Shown: positions 48,695 through 57,197, counted from the first letter of the stretch. The stretch: DNA of 57,197 bases from Bacillota bacterium (GCA_023391535.1 JAEWAU010000027.1:1-57197), one strand, 5' to 3'. Notes: a model not told the origin generated them from the sequence alone. Made by a program: numbers and translations.

Positions 48695-51600
48695 TTGTCG
48701 GGCAGGAGCGTCGCACAGATTTTCGCGCGGGCCGAGGCGGCCGGGGAAAGCGCCGCGGTGGCGCAGGGCGAGGTGCTGGACATGCGGATGTCGCGCGAGG
48801 AGCGCGCCATCGAAATGAACGTGTCCTTTCCGCAGGTGGTTCCGGCGCCCGCGCTCGAGGCGTTCGAACGGCAGGCTGCGGAGGCCTACGGCCTTACGCG
48901 CGTGCGCATCCGCCCGCAGTACGACTCCGCGCTGTTTTGCGAGGAAGCCTTCCGCGAAACGCTGCACACGCTCAAAAGGACGGCGGCCACCGTCAACGGT
49001 TTTTTTGAGGACTGCGGCTTTTCCCTCGAGGGAACGGTTCTCACCGTGACGCTGCGCCACGGCGGGGCCGATTTGCTGCGCGCCGACCGCTGCGACGCCG
49101 CCCTCGCCCGGCTCATTTCCGAGCAGTTCGGCCTGCATTTCACCATAGAGCTTGTGGAGGAGGCGGGCGCGGAAGCGGGGAAAAAACCGGAGCGCGGCTC
49201 CGCGCGAATTGCCCCGGCGCAGCCGGCTGCGGATACTTACGCGAACCGGGCCGAGGCGCTTTACGGCGAACCGCCCGCCGAAACCGGCGGCGGAATCCCG
49301 CCCGCGCAGCCGGCAAACGCCCGCCCCTATGGCGCGGAAGCGGGTCGAAAATCGGATTGCGGCTCCCCGCGTCCTGCCCCGGCGCAGCCGGAGGAATGGG
49401 CGAAGGTGGACCCGGGCAGCCGGAAGGTCGTGTTCGGAAGGCCCATCCGGAAAACCCCCATGAAGCTCTCGGAGGTTTCGCTCGAATCCGGGCGCGTCAC
49501 GGTGTTCGGGGACGTTTTCGGGTTCGAAACGAAGGAAACGCGCGACGGCGCGAAGGACATCGTCTCGTTCGACATCACGGATTACACGTCGTCGAATACC
49601 GTCAAGCTCATCAAGGAAAAAAAGCTCACCGCGCCGGTGCTCGAGGCCGTGCGCAACGGCGTTACGGTGCTCGTGAACGGCGACGTTTCCTACGATAAAT
49701 ACGACCGCGACATCACCATCCGCGCGCTCGATATCTCGCTTGTGAAAAAGACGGAGACGCGCACGGATACCGCGCCCGTCAAGCGCGTGGAGCTGCACCT
49801 GCACTCCACGCTCTCCTCGATGGACGCCGTAACGCCCATAGGGGAATACATCAAGCGCGCGGCCAAATGGGGCCACCGCGCGCTCGCCCTCACCGACCAC
49901 GGCGTGGCGCAGGCGTTTCCGGACGCGATGGTGGCCGTGGAGGATTTAAAGAAGCAGGGCGTCGATTTCAAGGTGCTTTACGGCGTGGAGGCCTATTTCG
50001 TGGACGACACCGCTCCCGCAGTGGTGGGCGGGGACGATACGCCGCTCGACGGCGAGTTCATCGCGTTCGACCTTGAAACCACCGGCCTTTCCGCCGAGAA
50101 CGACCGCATCACCGAGATCGGCGCAGTGCGGCTGCGCGGCGGCGCCGTGGTGGAAAGCTTCGATACGTTCGTGAATCCCCACCGGCATATCCCCGAAAAC
50201 ATCACGAAGCTCACGGGAATCACCGACGAGATGGTGCAGGACGCGCCCGAGGAGGCCGACGCACTGCGCGCCTTTTACGCGTTTTGCGGCAGCGCCCCGC
50301 TCGTGGCGCACAACGCGGGGTTCGACGCGGGCTTTACGCGCGCGGCCGCGCGGCGCTGCGGGATGCCGTTTTCCTATACCTACGCCGATTCCATCCCCAT
50401 CTGCCGCGCGCTCTACCCGGAGCTCAAAAGCTATAAGCTCAACGTGGTGGCGAGCCACCTCAAGCTGCCGCCGTTCAACCACCACCGCGCGTGCGACGAC
50501 GCGCGTGAGCTCGGGGAAATCTTCCTCGTGCTCACGCAGAAGCTCGCGGCCGAAAAGCGCGTGCGCTCGCTCCAGGGCGTGAACGCCTCTCTCGGCGGCG
50601 CGGATGTACGGCGCATGCACACGTACCACCAGATTCTGCTCGTGAAAAACGCCGTGGGGCTCAAAAACCTCTATAAGCTCATCTCCAAAGCGCACCTGCA
50701 GTACTTTTACAAAACCCCGCGCATCCCGCGCAGCGAGCTTACGCAGTACCGCGAAGGGCTGCTCGTGGGCAGCGCGTGCGAGGCGGGCGAACTGTTCCGC
50801 GCCATTTTGGACGGCAAGCCCGAGCCGGAGATCCGCAAGATCGCGGAATTTTACGACTTTCTGGAGATCCAGCCCATCGGGAACAACGCGTTTTTGCTGC
50901 GCGAGGGCCGCGTGCCGGACGAAGAGGCGCTCCAAAACATCAACCGCGCCATCGTGAAGCTCGGCGAGGAGCTGGGCAAGCCCGTGGTGGCCACCGGCGA
51001 CGTGCATTTCATCGACCAGCGCGACAGCGTGTTCCGCGAGATCCTCATGGCCGGGCAGGGCTATTCGGACGCATCCTTGCAGCCGCCGCTCTATTTTCGC
51101 ACCACCGACGAGATGCTCGCGGAATTCGCGTATCTCGGGCAGGAGAAGGCATACGAAGTGGTGGTGAAGAACCCGAACGCCATCGCGGACGAGGTGGAGG
51201 TCGTACGGCCCATCCCGGAGGGCAGCTATCCGCCCTCGCTCGACGGCGCCGACGAGGAGCTCCAGCAGATCACCTGGGGCCGTGCAAAGGAAGTTTACGG
51301 CGACCCGCTGCCCGAGATTGTGAAGGCGCGGCTCGACCGCGAGCTCGGCTCCATCGTCAAGCACGGCTTTTCGGTGCTTTACATGATCGCGCAGAAGCTC
51401 GTGGCCAAATCCGAGAGCGACGGCTACCTCGTGGGCTCGCGGGGCAGCGTGGGCTCGTCGTTCGTGGCCACCATGTCGGGCATCACGGAAGTAAACCCCC
51501 TGCCGCCGCATTACGTCTGCCCCAAGTGCCGATACAGCGAGTTTATCACGGACGGCAGCGTGGGCAGCGGCTTCGACCTGCCCGAGAAGAACTGCCCGCG

Positions 51601-53107
51601 TTGCGGCGAAAAGCTGCGCGGCGACGGACACGACATCCCGTTCGAAACGTTTCTGGGGTTCGACGGCGATAAATCCCCCGATATCGATTTGAATTTCTCG
51701 GGCGAGGAGCAGCCCACGGCGCACAAGTACACCGAGGAGCTGTTCGGCAAGGGGCACGTGTTCCGCGCAGGCACCATCGCCTCGGTGGCCGAGAAAACGG
51801 CCTACGGCTACGTGAAAAAATGGCTCGAGGAGAAGGGCCGCACCGTGCACCGCGCCGAGGAGCTGCGGCTCGCGCAGGGCTGCACGGGCGTGAAACGCAC
51901 CACGGGCCAGCATCCGGGCGGCATGATCGTCGTCCCGCGCGACTACGAGATCACCGATTTCTGCCCCGTGCAGCACCCGGCCGACGATACCTCGTCCGAT
52001 ACCGTCACCACGCACTTCGACTTCAATTCCCTGCACGATACGATCTTAAAGCTCGATATCCTCGGCCACGATGTGCCCACGCTCTATAAGCATCTGCAGG
52101 ATATGACGGGCATCGACGTGATGACCATCCCGATGAACGACCCCGACGTGATGGCGCTGTTCACCTCCACGAAGCCGCTCGGCGTTACACCCGAGGAGAT
52201 CGGCAGCGAAACGGGCACGCTCTCGCTGCCCGAGATGGGCACCAAGTTCGTGCGCCAGATGCTCATGGACGCAAAGCCCAAAACGTTCTCGGACCTTCTG
52301 CAAATTTCCGGCCTTTCGCACGGCACCGACGTGTGGCTCGGCAACGCGCAGGAGCTCATCCAGAACGGTACCTGCACCATCGCGGAGGTGGTGGGCACGC
52401 GCGACAGCATCATGACCACGCTGCTGCACAAGGGCCTGCAGCCCAAGCACGCGTTCAAGATCATGGAGATCGTGCGCAAGGGGCGCGCGCCCAAGCTGCT
52501 CACCGAGGAATACGTAAACGAGATGAAGGAGCACGGCGTGCCCCAGTGGTACATCGACTCCTGCTTCAAAATCAAGTACATGTTCCCGAAGGCGCACGCG
52601 GCGGCCTACGTCATCGCGTGCCTGCGGCTCGGGTGGTTCAAGGTGCACAGGCCGCTCGAATACTACGCCGCGTTCTTCACCGTGCGCGGCGGCGATTTCG
52701 ACGCGGGCGTGGTGCTGGGCGGACGCGACGCCGTGAACGCCCGCATGACGGAAACCATCAATAAGGGCAAGGAGGCCACCGCCAAGGAGCTCGACGAGGT
52801 GACGACGCTCGAGATCGTGCGCGAGGCCCTCGCGCGCGGAATAAACTTTCTGCCCGTGGATGTTTACAAGTCCGACGCGGTGCGCTTCCTCACAGAGGAC
52901 GGCAAAATCCGCCCGCCGCTCAATTCCCTCAAGGGCTTAGGCGAATCGGCCGCCAAAAGCATTGCGGCGGCGCGCGGGAAGGGCCGCTTCATTTCGCAGG
53001 ACGATCTTTCCACGCGGGGCGGGGCGTCCAAAAGCGTGGTGGAGCTGCTCGAAAAGGCCGGCGCGCTGGGCGACATGCCCAAAACGAGCCAGATCACCTT
53101 CTTTTAA
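48695..53107 (+). CDS. polC: DNA polymerase III PolC-type alpha subunit
   Basis: A 1470-aa replicative polymerase with built-in proofreading. Order: N-terminal domain (1-~165), OB fold (~250-330), PHP part (RVELHLHSTLSSMDAV near 367), DnaQ-type exonuclease inserted at ~455 (FIAFDLETTGLSAENDRITE with DEDD acids), PHP remainder, the Cys4 zinc motif (CPKCRYSEF...NCPRCG near 942), catalytic PDIDLNFSGEEQ near 995, fingers and a helix-hairpin-helix end. I start at TTG 48695, 7 bases after GGAGG; GTG 48656 is possible. Residues ~166-236 are an Ala/Pro/Gly linker encoded by DNA resembling the palindromic repeat family. PolC marks a Firmicute. Confidence 0.97.
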   Translation: MSGRSVAQIFARAEAAGESAAVAQGEVLDMRMSREERAIEMNVSFPQVVPAPALEAFERQAAEAYGLTRVRIRPQYDSALFCEEAFRETLHTLKRTAATVNGFFEDCGFSLEGTVLTVTLRHGGADLLRADRCDAALARLISEQFGLHFTIELVEEAGAEAGKKPERGSARIAPAQPAADTYANRAEALYGEPPAETGGGIPPAQPANARPYGAEAGRKSDCGSPRPAPAQPEEWAKVDPGSRKVVFGRPIRKTPMKLSEVSLESGRVTVFGDVFGFETKETRDGAKDIVSFDITDYTSSNTVKLIKEKKLTAPVLEAVRNGVTVLVNGDVSYDKYDRDITIRALDISLVKKTETRTDTAPVKRVELHLHSTLSSMDAVTPIGEYIKRAAKWGHRALALTDHGVAQAFPDAMVAVEDLKKQGVDFKVLYGVEAYFVDDTAPAVVGGDDTPLDGEFIAFDLETTGLSAENDRITEIGAVRLRGGAVVESFDTFVNPHRHIPENITKLTGITDEMVQDAPEEADALRAFYAFCGSAPLVAHNAGFDAGFTRAAARRCGMPFSYTYADSIPICRALYPELKSYKLNVVASHLKLPPFNHHRACDDARELGEIFLVLTQKLAAEKRVRSLQGVNASLGGADVRRMHTYHQILLVKNAVGLKNLYKLISKAHLQYFYKTPRIPRSELTQYREGLLVGSACEAGELFRAILDGKPEPEIRKIAEFYDFLEIQPIGNNAFLLREGRVPDEEALQNINRAIVKLGEELGKPVVATGDVHFIDQRDSVFREILMAGQGYSDASLQPPLYFRTTDEMLAEFAYLGQEKAYEVVVKNPNAIADEVEVVRPIPEGSYPPSLDGADEELQQITWGRAKEVYGDPLPEIVKARLDRELGSIVKHGFSVLYMIAQKLVAKSESDGYLVGSRGSVGSSFVATMSGITEVNPLPPHYVCPKCRYSEFITDGSVGSGFDLPEKNCPRCGEKLRGDGHDIPFETFLGFDGDKSPDIDLNFSGEEQPTAHKYTEELFGKGHVFRAGTIASVAEKTAYGYVKKWLEEKGRTVHRAEELRLAQGCTGVKRTTGQHPGGMIVVPRDYEITDFCPVQHPADDTSSDTVTTHFDFNSLHDTILKLDILGHDVPTLYKHLQDMTGIDVMTIPMNDPDVMALFTSTKPLGVTPEEIGSETGTLSLPEMGTKFVRQMLMDAKPKTFSDLLQISGLSHGTDVWLGNAQELIQNGTCTIAEVVGTRDSIMTTLLHKGLQPKHAFKIMEIVRKGRAPKLLTEEYVNEMKEHGVPQWYIDSCFKIKYMFPKAHAAAYVIACLRLGWFKVHRPLEYYAAFFTVRGGDFDAGVVLGGRDAVNARMTETINKGKEATAKELDEVTTLEIVREALARGINFLPVDVYKSDAVRFLTEDGKIRPPLNSLKGLGESAAKSIAAARGKGRFISQDDLSTRGGASKSVVELLEKAGALGDMPKTSQITFF
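49190..49400. repeat. Palindromic-repeat-like insertion within polC
   Basis: CGAATTGCCCCGGCGCAGCC (49207-49226) is nearly the complement of the R8 block GGCTGGCGCCGGGGCAATTC. CCCGCGCAGCCGGC and CTGCCCCGGCGCAGCCGG repeat the theme twice more before 49392. The encoded linker is IAPAQPAA...IPPAQPANA...PAPAQPEE. The frame stays open throughout. Confidence 0.6.
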
Positions 53108-53117
53108 CGCATCGAAA

Positions 53118-53155
53118 ACCGGAAAATCGGGAAATCGGGAAATCGGGAAATCGGA
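53118..53155. repeat. 8-bp tandem repeat between polC and aminotransferase
   Basis: GAAATCGG repeated about four times with no interruption, directly upstream of the aminotransferase ribosome site; such octamers can change number by slippage. Confidence 0.85.
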
Positions 53156-53191
53156 ATGTTCGCAGGCTGGAACAGGAAAGGGAGCCGACCC

Positions 53192-54358
53192 ATGGAGTTT
53201 TCCCGCAGGATGGAGGCTTTTGCGCCGGGCATTTTCTCGGTGCTGGCCGGGATGAAGCGGCAGCGCCTGGAAAACGGGCAAGACGTGATCGACCTCAGCG
53301 TGGGCGCGCCGGATCTTCCGCCCGCGCCGCATATTATGGAAGCGCTGTGCCGCAGCGCGGCGGATGAGGGCAACTACGTCTACGCGCTGGGCGATACCCC
53401 GGAGCTGCTCGCGGCCGCCGCGGCGTGGTACCGGCGCCGCTACGGCGTGGAGCTCGAAAGCGACGAAATCACCTCGCTGCTCGGCTCGCAGGACGGTTTG
53501 GCGCACCTGGCCCTCACGCTCGCGGACCCGGGCGACCTCGTGCTGGTGCCGGACCCGTGCTATCCGGTTTTTGCGGACGGCCCGCGCCTTGCGGGCGCGG
53601 AGCTTTACCGCATGCCGCTGCGGCGCGAGCGGGGTTTCGTCGTCGATTTGCGCGACATCCCCTCCGACGCGGCGCGCCGCGCGAAACTCATGGTGGTTTC
53701 CTACCCGAACAACCCCACCTGCGGCATCGCCCCGCCGGAGTTTTACCGCGAGCTTGTGGCGTTCGCCAAAGAGTTCGACATCGCCGTTCTGCACGACAAC
53801 GCCTATTCCGAGCTTGTGTTCGACGGCCGGCATTGCGGCAGCTTCCTGCAGGTGCCGGGCGCAAAGGACGTGGGCGTCGAGTTCAACTCGCTTTCCAAAA
53901 CCTACGCGCTCGCGGGCGCGCGCATCGGCTTTGCGCTGGGCAACCGGGAGATGGTGGGCGCATTGCGCACGCTCAAATCGAACCTCGATTACGGCATGTT
54001 CCTACCCGTGCAGAAAGCGGCGGCCGCGGCGCTTACGGGCGATCAGAGCTGCGTGGAGAGCACGCGCCGCGCCTACGAGCGGCGGCGCGACGTGCTGGTG
54101 GAGGGCCTTTGCGCCGCAGGCTGGCCTATCGAAAAGCCGCCGGCCACCATGTTCGTGTGGGCGCCGCTGCCGGCGGGCTTTTCCGAAAGCGCCGCTTTCA
54201 CGCGCGCGCTGCTCGAGGCTTCCGGCGTGCTCGTCACCCCCGGCTCGGCGTTCGGCCCGGCGGGCGAGGGCTTCGTGCGCCTGGCGCTCGTGCAAAGCGA
54301 GGAAACGCTGGCGCGCGCGGCGCGCCAGGTGGCGGCGTGCGGGCTGCTGCACAAATAA
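53192..54358 (+). CDS. Class I aminotransferase, LL-diaminopimelate aminotransferase-like
   Basis: A 388-aa PLP enzyme. VIDLSVGAPDLPPAPHIMEA, YALGDTPELLAAAAAWYRRR and GSQDGLAHLALTLADPGDLV (the sensor loop of the DapL/YugH group), YPNNPTCGIAPPEFYRELVA, HDNAYSELVFDGR (Asp/Tyr), and FNSLSKTYALAGARIGFALG with the PLP Lys. The pattern fits LL-DAP aminotransferase and relatives, which could feed lysine and peptidoglycan synthesis, but side-chain specificity is uncertain. ATG 53192 preceded by AAAGGGAG. Follows polC by 85 bases containing a tandem repeat; terminated at 54447-54507. Confidence 0.9.
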   Translation: MEFSRRMEAFAPGIFSVLAGMKRQRLENGQDVIDLSVGAPDLPPAPHIMEALCRSAADEGNYVYALGDTPELLAAAAAWYRRRYGVELESDEITSLLGSQDGLAHLALTLADPGDLVLVPDPCYPVFADGPRLAGAELYRMPLRRERGFVVDLRDIPSDAARRAKLMVVSYPNNPTCGIAPPEFYRELVAFAKEFDIAVLHDNAYSELVFDGRHCGSFLQVPGAKDVGVEFNSLSKTYALAGARIGFALGNREMVGALRTLKSNLDYGMFLPVQKAAAAALTGDQSCVESTRRAYERRRDVLVEGLCAAGWPIEKPPATMFVWAPLPAGFSESAAFTRALLEASGVLVTPGSAFGPAGEGFVRLALVQSEETLARAARQVAACGLLHK

Positions 54359-54446
54359 ACGGGCCGGAACTTTCAACAAACTTTCAACCGGCTGTTGAAA
54401 ACCCGGCGTGAAACGGAACCGGCCCGCCCGTGCGGACCGGTTAGCG

Positions 54447-54507
54447 AAAAAGGGCAGGCGCGGCGCGTTTTGATAACGCGCTACGCCTGCCTTTTGCTGT
54501 TTTTTTA
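54447..54507 (+). terminator. Terminator of polC-aminotransferase unit
   Basis: GGCAGGCG...GCGCGTT-TTGAT-AACGCGC...CGCCTGCC followed by TTTTGCTGTTTTTTT. Long stem with inner stem; A-run in front. Confidence 0.9.
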
Positions 54508-54534
54508 CCATCCGCGCGGAGAACATCCGGCGTT

Positions 54535-54969
54535 TTATCGGGAATTCGCATCCGGCGCCGCTCCGGCCGCTTTCCGGAACCGAATCGCGCCCGTTTCCGT
54601 ATCCGCGTTCAGCGTGATGCTGACGCCGCTGTATAGCGTGCCGCTCAGCTCGATTTGCCCTTGGATGGGATAGGTCCCTGTGCTCACCGCTCCCAGAGTG
54701 TATTGGGCCACGGGCCGGTCGTTCCACAGAATGTCGAACACCAGGTTGTCTTTGGAACCGACTCTGCCGAGAATCCAGCGTTCCGTACCGCCGGAGAACG
54801 AGTAGACAAACGGCGGAAAGGGGATTTCGACGGTGTCCGCCGAAAGGCGCTTTGCCGACTGCGGCATGGGAATTCCCGCAGCCGCGTCGTATCTCCCGCC
54901 CCGGGAACATCCGGCACCGGCAAAAAGAATCGCAGCCGCGCAGAAAATCGCTGGAATTATCCGACGCAT
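54535..54969 (-). CDS. Putative lipoprotein of unknown function
   Basis: A 144-aa exported protein: signal RRIIPAIFCAAAILFAGAGC with lipobox AGAGC, then Ser/Arg/Gly spacer and a beta-rich domain (TVEIPFPPFVYSFSGGTERW, LVFDILWNDRPVAQYTLGAV, GQIELSGTLYSGVSITLNAD). I do not recognise the domain. A GGAGG 9 bases upstream of ATG 54969 supports the start. Next to another exported protein gene on the same strand, 86 bases apart. Confidence 0.75.
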   Translation of the reverse strand: MRRIIPAIFCAAAILFAGAGCSRGGRYDAAAGIPMPQSAKRLSADTVEIPFPPFVYSFSGGTERWILGRVGSKDNLVFDILWNDRPVAQYTLGAVSTGTYPIQGQIELSGTLYSGVSITLNADTETGAIRFRKAAGAAPDANSR

Positions 54970-55054
54970 CCTCCACCGCCTCCGGGAAACAGGTTATCAT
55001 TTCCAGAAGGAACTGTCAATCCATTTTGCCCGCGTCCCGCTTTTTTGGAACGGC

Positions 55055-55771
55055 TTATTTCCACAGCTGGAACAGAAGCGTCGTTTTGGCGTTGCCGGGC
55101 AGCGTGTAGCGGTCCACCGCAAGGCCCGTGGAGGTCCACGATTTCACCGAATAATTGTATTTGGGGTTGGCGCGCACATAGCGGTGCCAGATCAGGGTAT
55201 CCATATTGTAGATTTTGAGCTGCGTGGCGCCGGGGAGCTCGGTATCCACCGCCTGCTTCACGCCTGTATCCACATCGGTAAACGCGAAGGAGTGGCCTTT
55301 AGGCGCCCAGACGATTCCGCCCGCCACGGAAACGGTGAGCCGCCGGCGCATCGCGGAGGTATCCGCCACATAGAGGAGATTCATCACGGCCGTGCCGTTG
55401 TGCACCGAAACATAGCGGTCGTCGAACGACCATGCCGGGCCGTAAAGGCGCATTTCGGAACCGCTCATGGGCACCACGGCTTCCTTGCGCGTGGCCACGG
55501 TGAGGATGGAGAGGGTAGACGTATTGCCCTTGCGGCGCGTGACGGCGATTTTCGCGCCGGAATGGGATATGGTGCAATCGGTGACGGACGCGTCCTTTTT
55601 GAGGCCGGCGACGAGGGAGGCGGCGGTGGGAGCCGTGGTTTTCGCCGCGGCCGCGCTCGCTGTAACGGTGTTTGCCGCGGCTTTCGCCGTGGGGGCGGCC
55701 ATGCAGGGGATGCCGACGCCGGCGAGCAGCACGGCGGCGGTGAAAGCGGCTAAGGATTTGCGAAGAAGCAT
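55055..55771 (-). CDS. Secreted protein with beta-propeller-like repeats
   Basis: A 238-aa protein with a cleavable signal peptide (LAAFTAAVLLAGVGIPCMAA) and an Ala/Thr-rich linker. The rest looks like WD40/TolB-type blades: TISHSGAKIAVTRRKGN, GPAWSFDDRYVSVHNGTAVM, NLLYVADTSAMRRR, GIVWAPKGHSFAFTDVDTGV. Function unknown; probably sits at the cell surface. AGGAGGAG lies 7 bases before ATG 55771. Its promoter overlaps a palindrome (55823-55877). Confidence 0.75.
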   Translation of the reverse strand: MLLRKSLAAFTAAVLLAGVGIPCMAAPTAKAAANTVTASAAAAKTTAPTAASLVAGLKKDASVTDCTISHSGAKIAVTRRKGNTSTLSILTVATRKEAVVPMSGSEMRLYGPAWSFDDRYVSVHNGTAVMNLLYVADTSAMRRRLTVSVAGGIVWAPKGHSFAFTDVDTGVKQAVDTELPGATQLKIYNMDTLIWHRYVRANPKYNYSVKSWTSTGLAVDRYTLPGNAKTTLLFQLWK

Positions 55772-55822
55772 AATGAACTCCTCCTATCAATTTACTGCGG
55801 CGGCCGTGTGCTGCGAATCTCC

Positions 55823-55877
55823 AATAAAATGTGGATAAAACTTTGCGTCAAACCCCATGGAGGCGAGCCTTTGACGC
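55823..55877 (-). promoter_or_regulatory. Promoter and overlapping palindrome of the secreted protein gene
   Basis: On the minus strand TTGACG (55851-55846), 17-base spacer, TTTATT (55828-55823). The -35 lies inside an 8-bp inverted repeat, GCGTCAAA (55845-55852) and TTTGACGC (55870-55877), a plausible operator. The remaining bases to 56064 hold no gene. Confidence 0.5.
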
Positions 55878-56064
55878 GAAATTTATCTGCTTTTAAAGCG
55901 GATATCAGTATGCGGAAAAAGGAAACCGCCGCGCGGGCCTTTTGCCCTTCTGCGCCTATCATACTCCCCGCAAAGCGAAAAGAAATTAACGCAAATTTTC
56001 AGATCGGCAATTTTTGGATTACGACACGGCAACAAATTTGTTTTTCTCCGTTTCGCACGCCCGG

Positions 56065-56772
56065 TTATTTGCAGAACACGTGGCTGCCGATGCGCAGCAG
56101 GATGGGGCGCGAGCGCATCCAGGCGTTCGAGGTTTTGGCCGGGTTATAGTAGTAGATGGAGCCGTTCGTGGGGTCCCAGCCGTTGAGCGCGTCCTGCGCG
56201 GCGCGGTAGGAGGAACTTGCCACCGGCTGATTGAACTGGCCGTTTTGCAAACAGGAGAACGCGCCGGGCTGGTAGATTACGCCCGCCACGGTGTTGGGAA
56301 ACGAGGGATGCTCCACACGGTTGAGCACCACGGCGCCCACGGCCACCTGGCCCTCGAACGGCTCGCCGCGCGCTTCCGCCGAAATGACGCGCGCCAAGAG
56401 ATTATAATCGCTGCCCGAGTATTTGCCGTAGCCCGAGGAGCCGGTGGGCAGGCCCAGCGCGCGCAGCGTCGCGCTTCCGGCCACGCCGTCGGCCGAAAGG
56501 CCGTTCTTCTTTTGAAACAGGATTACGGCGCTGCGCGTGGCGGAGCCGAAAACGCCGTCCACGCCGCCTTTGTAATACCCCCAGCTTTTGAGGCGCGTCT
56601 GAATCTGCGTCACCTCGCCGCCCCGCGAGCCCATGCGCGAAAGCGCCTCCACGCTCTCCGCCTTCTGCGGCAGGTGCGTGGCGATCACGATAACCGAAGC
56701 GAGAAAAAGCACCGCGGCCAGCGCCAGCAGGTTCAATCGTCCGGTGCCGGGCTGCCTTTTTGAAATCTTCAT
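56065..56772 (-). CDS. sleB: Spore cortex-lytic enzyme SleB-like cell wall hydrolase
   Basis: A 235-aa enzyme: N-terminal membrane/signal segment (LNLLALAAVLFLASVIVIA), a peptidoglycan-binding domain (GEVTQIQTRLKSWGYYKGGV, SATRSAVILFQKKNGLSADG) and a Hydrolase_2 (SleB) lytic transglycosylase domain (LLARVISAEARGEPFEGQVA with the catalytic Glu, VGAVVLNRVEHPSFPNTVAG, RPILLRIGSHVFCK). It depolymerises cortex during germination. ypeB, often adjacent, is not seen. CwlJ-like vegetative paralogues share the fold, so the spore role is likely but not certain. ATG 56772 chosen; GGGGAAGG lies 12 bases upstream, a loose spacing. Confidence 0.9.
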   Translation of the reverse strand: MKISKRQPGTGRLNLLALAAVLFLASVIVIATHLPQKAESVEALSRMGSRGGEVTQIQTRLKSWGYYKGGVDGVFGSATRSAVILFQKKNGLSADGVAGSATLRALGLPTGSSGYGKYSGSDYNLLARVISAEARGEPFEGQVAVGAVVLNRVEHPSFPNTVAGVIYQPGAFSCLQNGQFNQPVASSSYRAAQDALNGWDPTNGSIYYYNPAKTSNAWMRSRPILLRIGSHVFCK

Positions 56773-56792
56773 AAACGCAAACATCCTTCCCC

Positions 56793-56900
56793 ACCGGCTG
56801 GCGCCGGGGCAATTCGGCGACTGCGCCGCCTGCAATTCGAATGGGGCCGTGTGCGGTTTACATCCTTCACCCCGCGCACGGCGGCTGGCGCCGGGGCACG
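56793..56900. repeat. Mosaic palindromic repeat R8 (upstream of sleB)
   Basis: GGCTGGCGCCGGGGCAATTC, TGCAATTCGAATGGGGCC, ACCCCGCGCACGGCGG, CTGGCGCCGGGGCAC. The part before GGGGCAATTCGGC matches the insertion in polC. Beyond it, 56901-57079 shows no gene. Confidence 0.8.
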
Positions 56901-57079
56901 TTACCCATACTTTCTCCCGTTCTTCCGTGTTTATCCATTACATCCTGATTTGCCCACAGAGCCGGAGGCCGCACAGCGCCCCCGCGGGAGGCAGGCGCTT
57001 TGCGCGCCCGCAAAAACCGGCGAAATTGGCAGCGGGAGAACTTTCCGCATCAAAAACAGGAGTAAACTGCAGAAAAGTG

Positions 57080-57108
57080 TTGACAACGGGCAACGTTTTT
57101 GGTATTAT
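57080..57108 (+). promoter_or_regulatory. Promoter near right edge, first
   Basis: TTGACA (57080-57085), 17-base spacer, TATTAT (57103-57108). The transcribed gene lies outside the window. Confidence 0.75.
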
Positions 57109-57163
57109 AAATGAGCGCCCTGCGGAAGGGGCAAAAAACCGAACATTTCTGATGCAAAACATC

Positions 57164-57193
57164 TTGACAATGCCTCCGGTTTTATGCTATACT
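57164..57193 (+). promoter_or_regulatory. Promoter near right edge, second
   Basis: TTGACA (57164-57169), 18-base spacer, TATACT (57188-57193). A tandem promoter for the same unseen gene or operon. Confidence 0.75.
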
Positions 57194-57197
57194 GAAC

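Overview
The window looks like a moderately high-GC, endospore-forming clostridial chromosome, probably Oscillospiraceae/Ruminococcaceae-like. I infer this from PolC, a SigK N-terminus, SleB, strong GGAGG ribosome sites, DUF6514/DUF6483 proteins, and an anaerobe's oxygen-defence set (desulfoferrodoxin, rubrerythrin, ferritin). No database search was possible; all names rest on motifs I recognise.

Left part (1-32 kb) is accessory-rich. 1-4121 appears to be the right end of a DNA element inserted in the mother-cell sigma factor gene sigK. Only the first 66 codons of sigK (4316 down to 4119, minus strand) remain beside a large serine recombinase running toward them, the layout of the 'skin' sigK-intervening elements. 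Next come a broken MalT-type ATPase gene, a VOC protein, a C69 dipeptidase, an MFS exporter and a CDGSH protein. 9.6-15.4 kb is a redox/oxygen block: small peptide, Old Yellow Enzyme, desulfoferrodoxin, 2-oxoacid:ferredoxin oxidoreductase (two genes), rubrerythrin, ferritin. 16-20.8 kb is a beta-glucan locus: LacI regulator with palindromic operators, GH3 and GH16, the two glycosidases each preceded by a 109-bp repeated leader. 20.8-22.5 kb holds gene remnants and an AT-rich tyrosine recombinase. 22.7-27.2 kb is surface polysaccharide synthesis (FemAB/GNAT-like protein, sugar-phosphate transferase, GT2-methyltransferase fusion, second glycosyltransferase).

From 27.3 kb the content becomes housekeeping: nrdR, DUF6514, a TIM-barrel isomerase, secF/secD, purB, an aminotransferase, larC/larB, a methyltransferase, asnS, a ComEA-like protein, tRNA-Gly(GCC), a ZnuA-like lipoprotein, DUF6483, pgsA, rimO, recA-recX, GNAT, polC, an LL-DAP-type aminotransferase, two exported proteins and sleB. 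This half, and only this half, carries a family of mosaic palindromic intergenic repeats (core CAATTCGAATGGGGCCGGG and its complement). Copies supply the C-terminal codons of LarB and LarC and appear inside polC as an in-frame linker.

Most worth following: the probable programmed sigK rearrangement element, the palindromic repeat family that enters coding sequence, and the equal-length 109-bp leaders before the two glycosidase genes.
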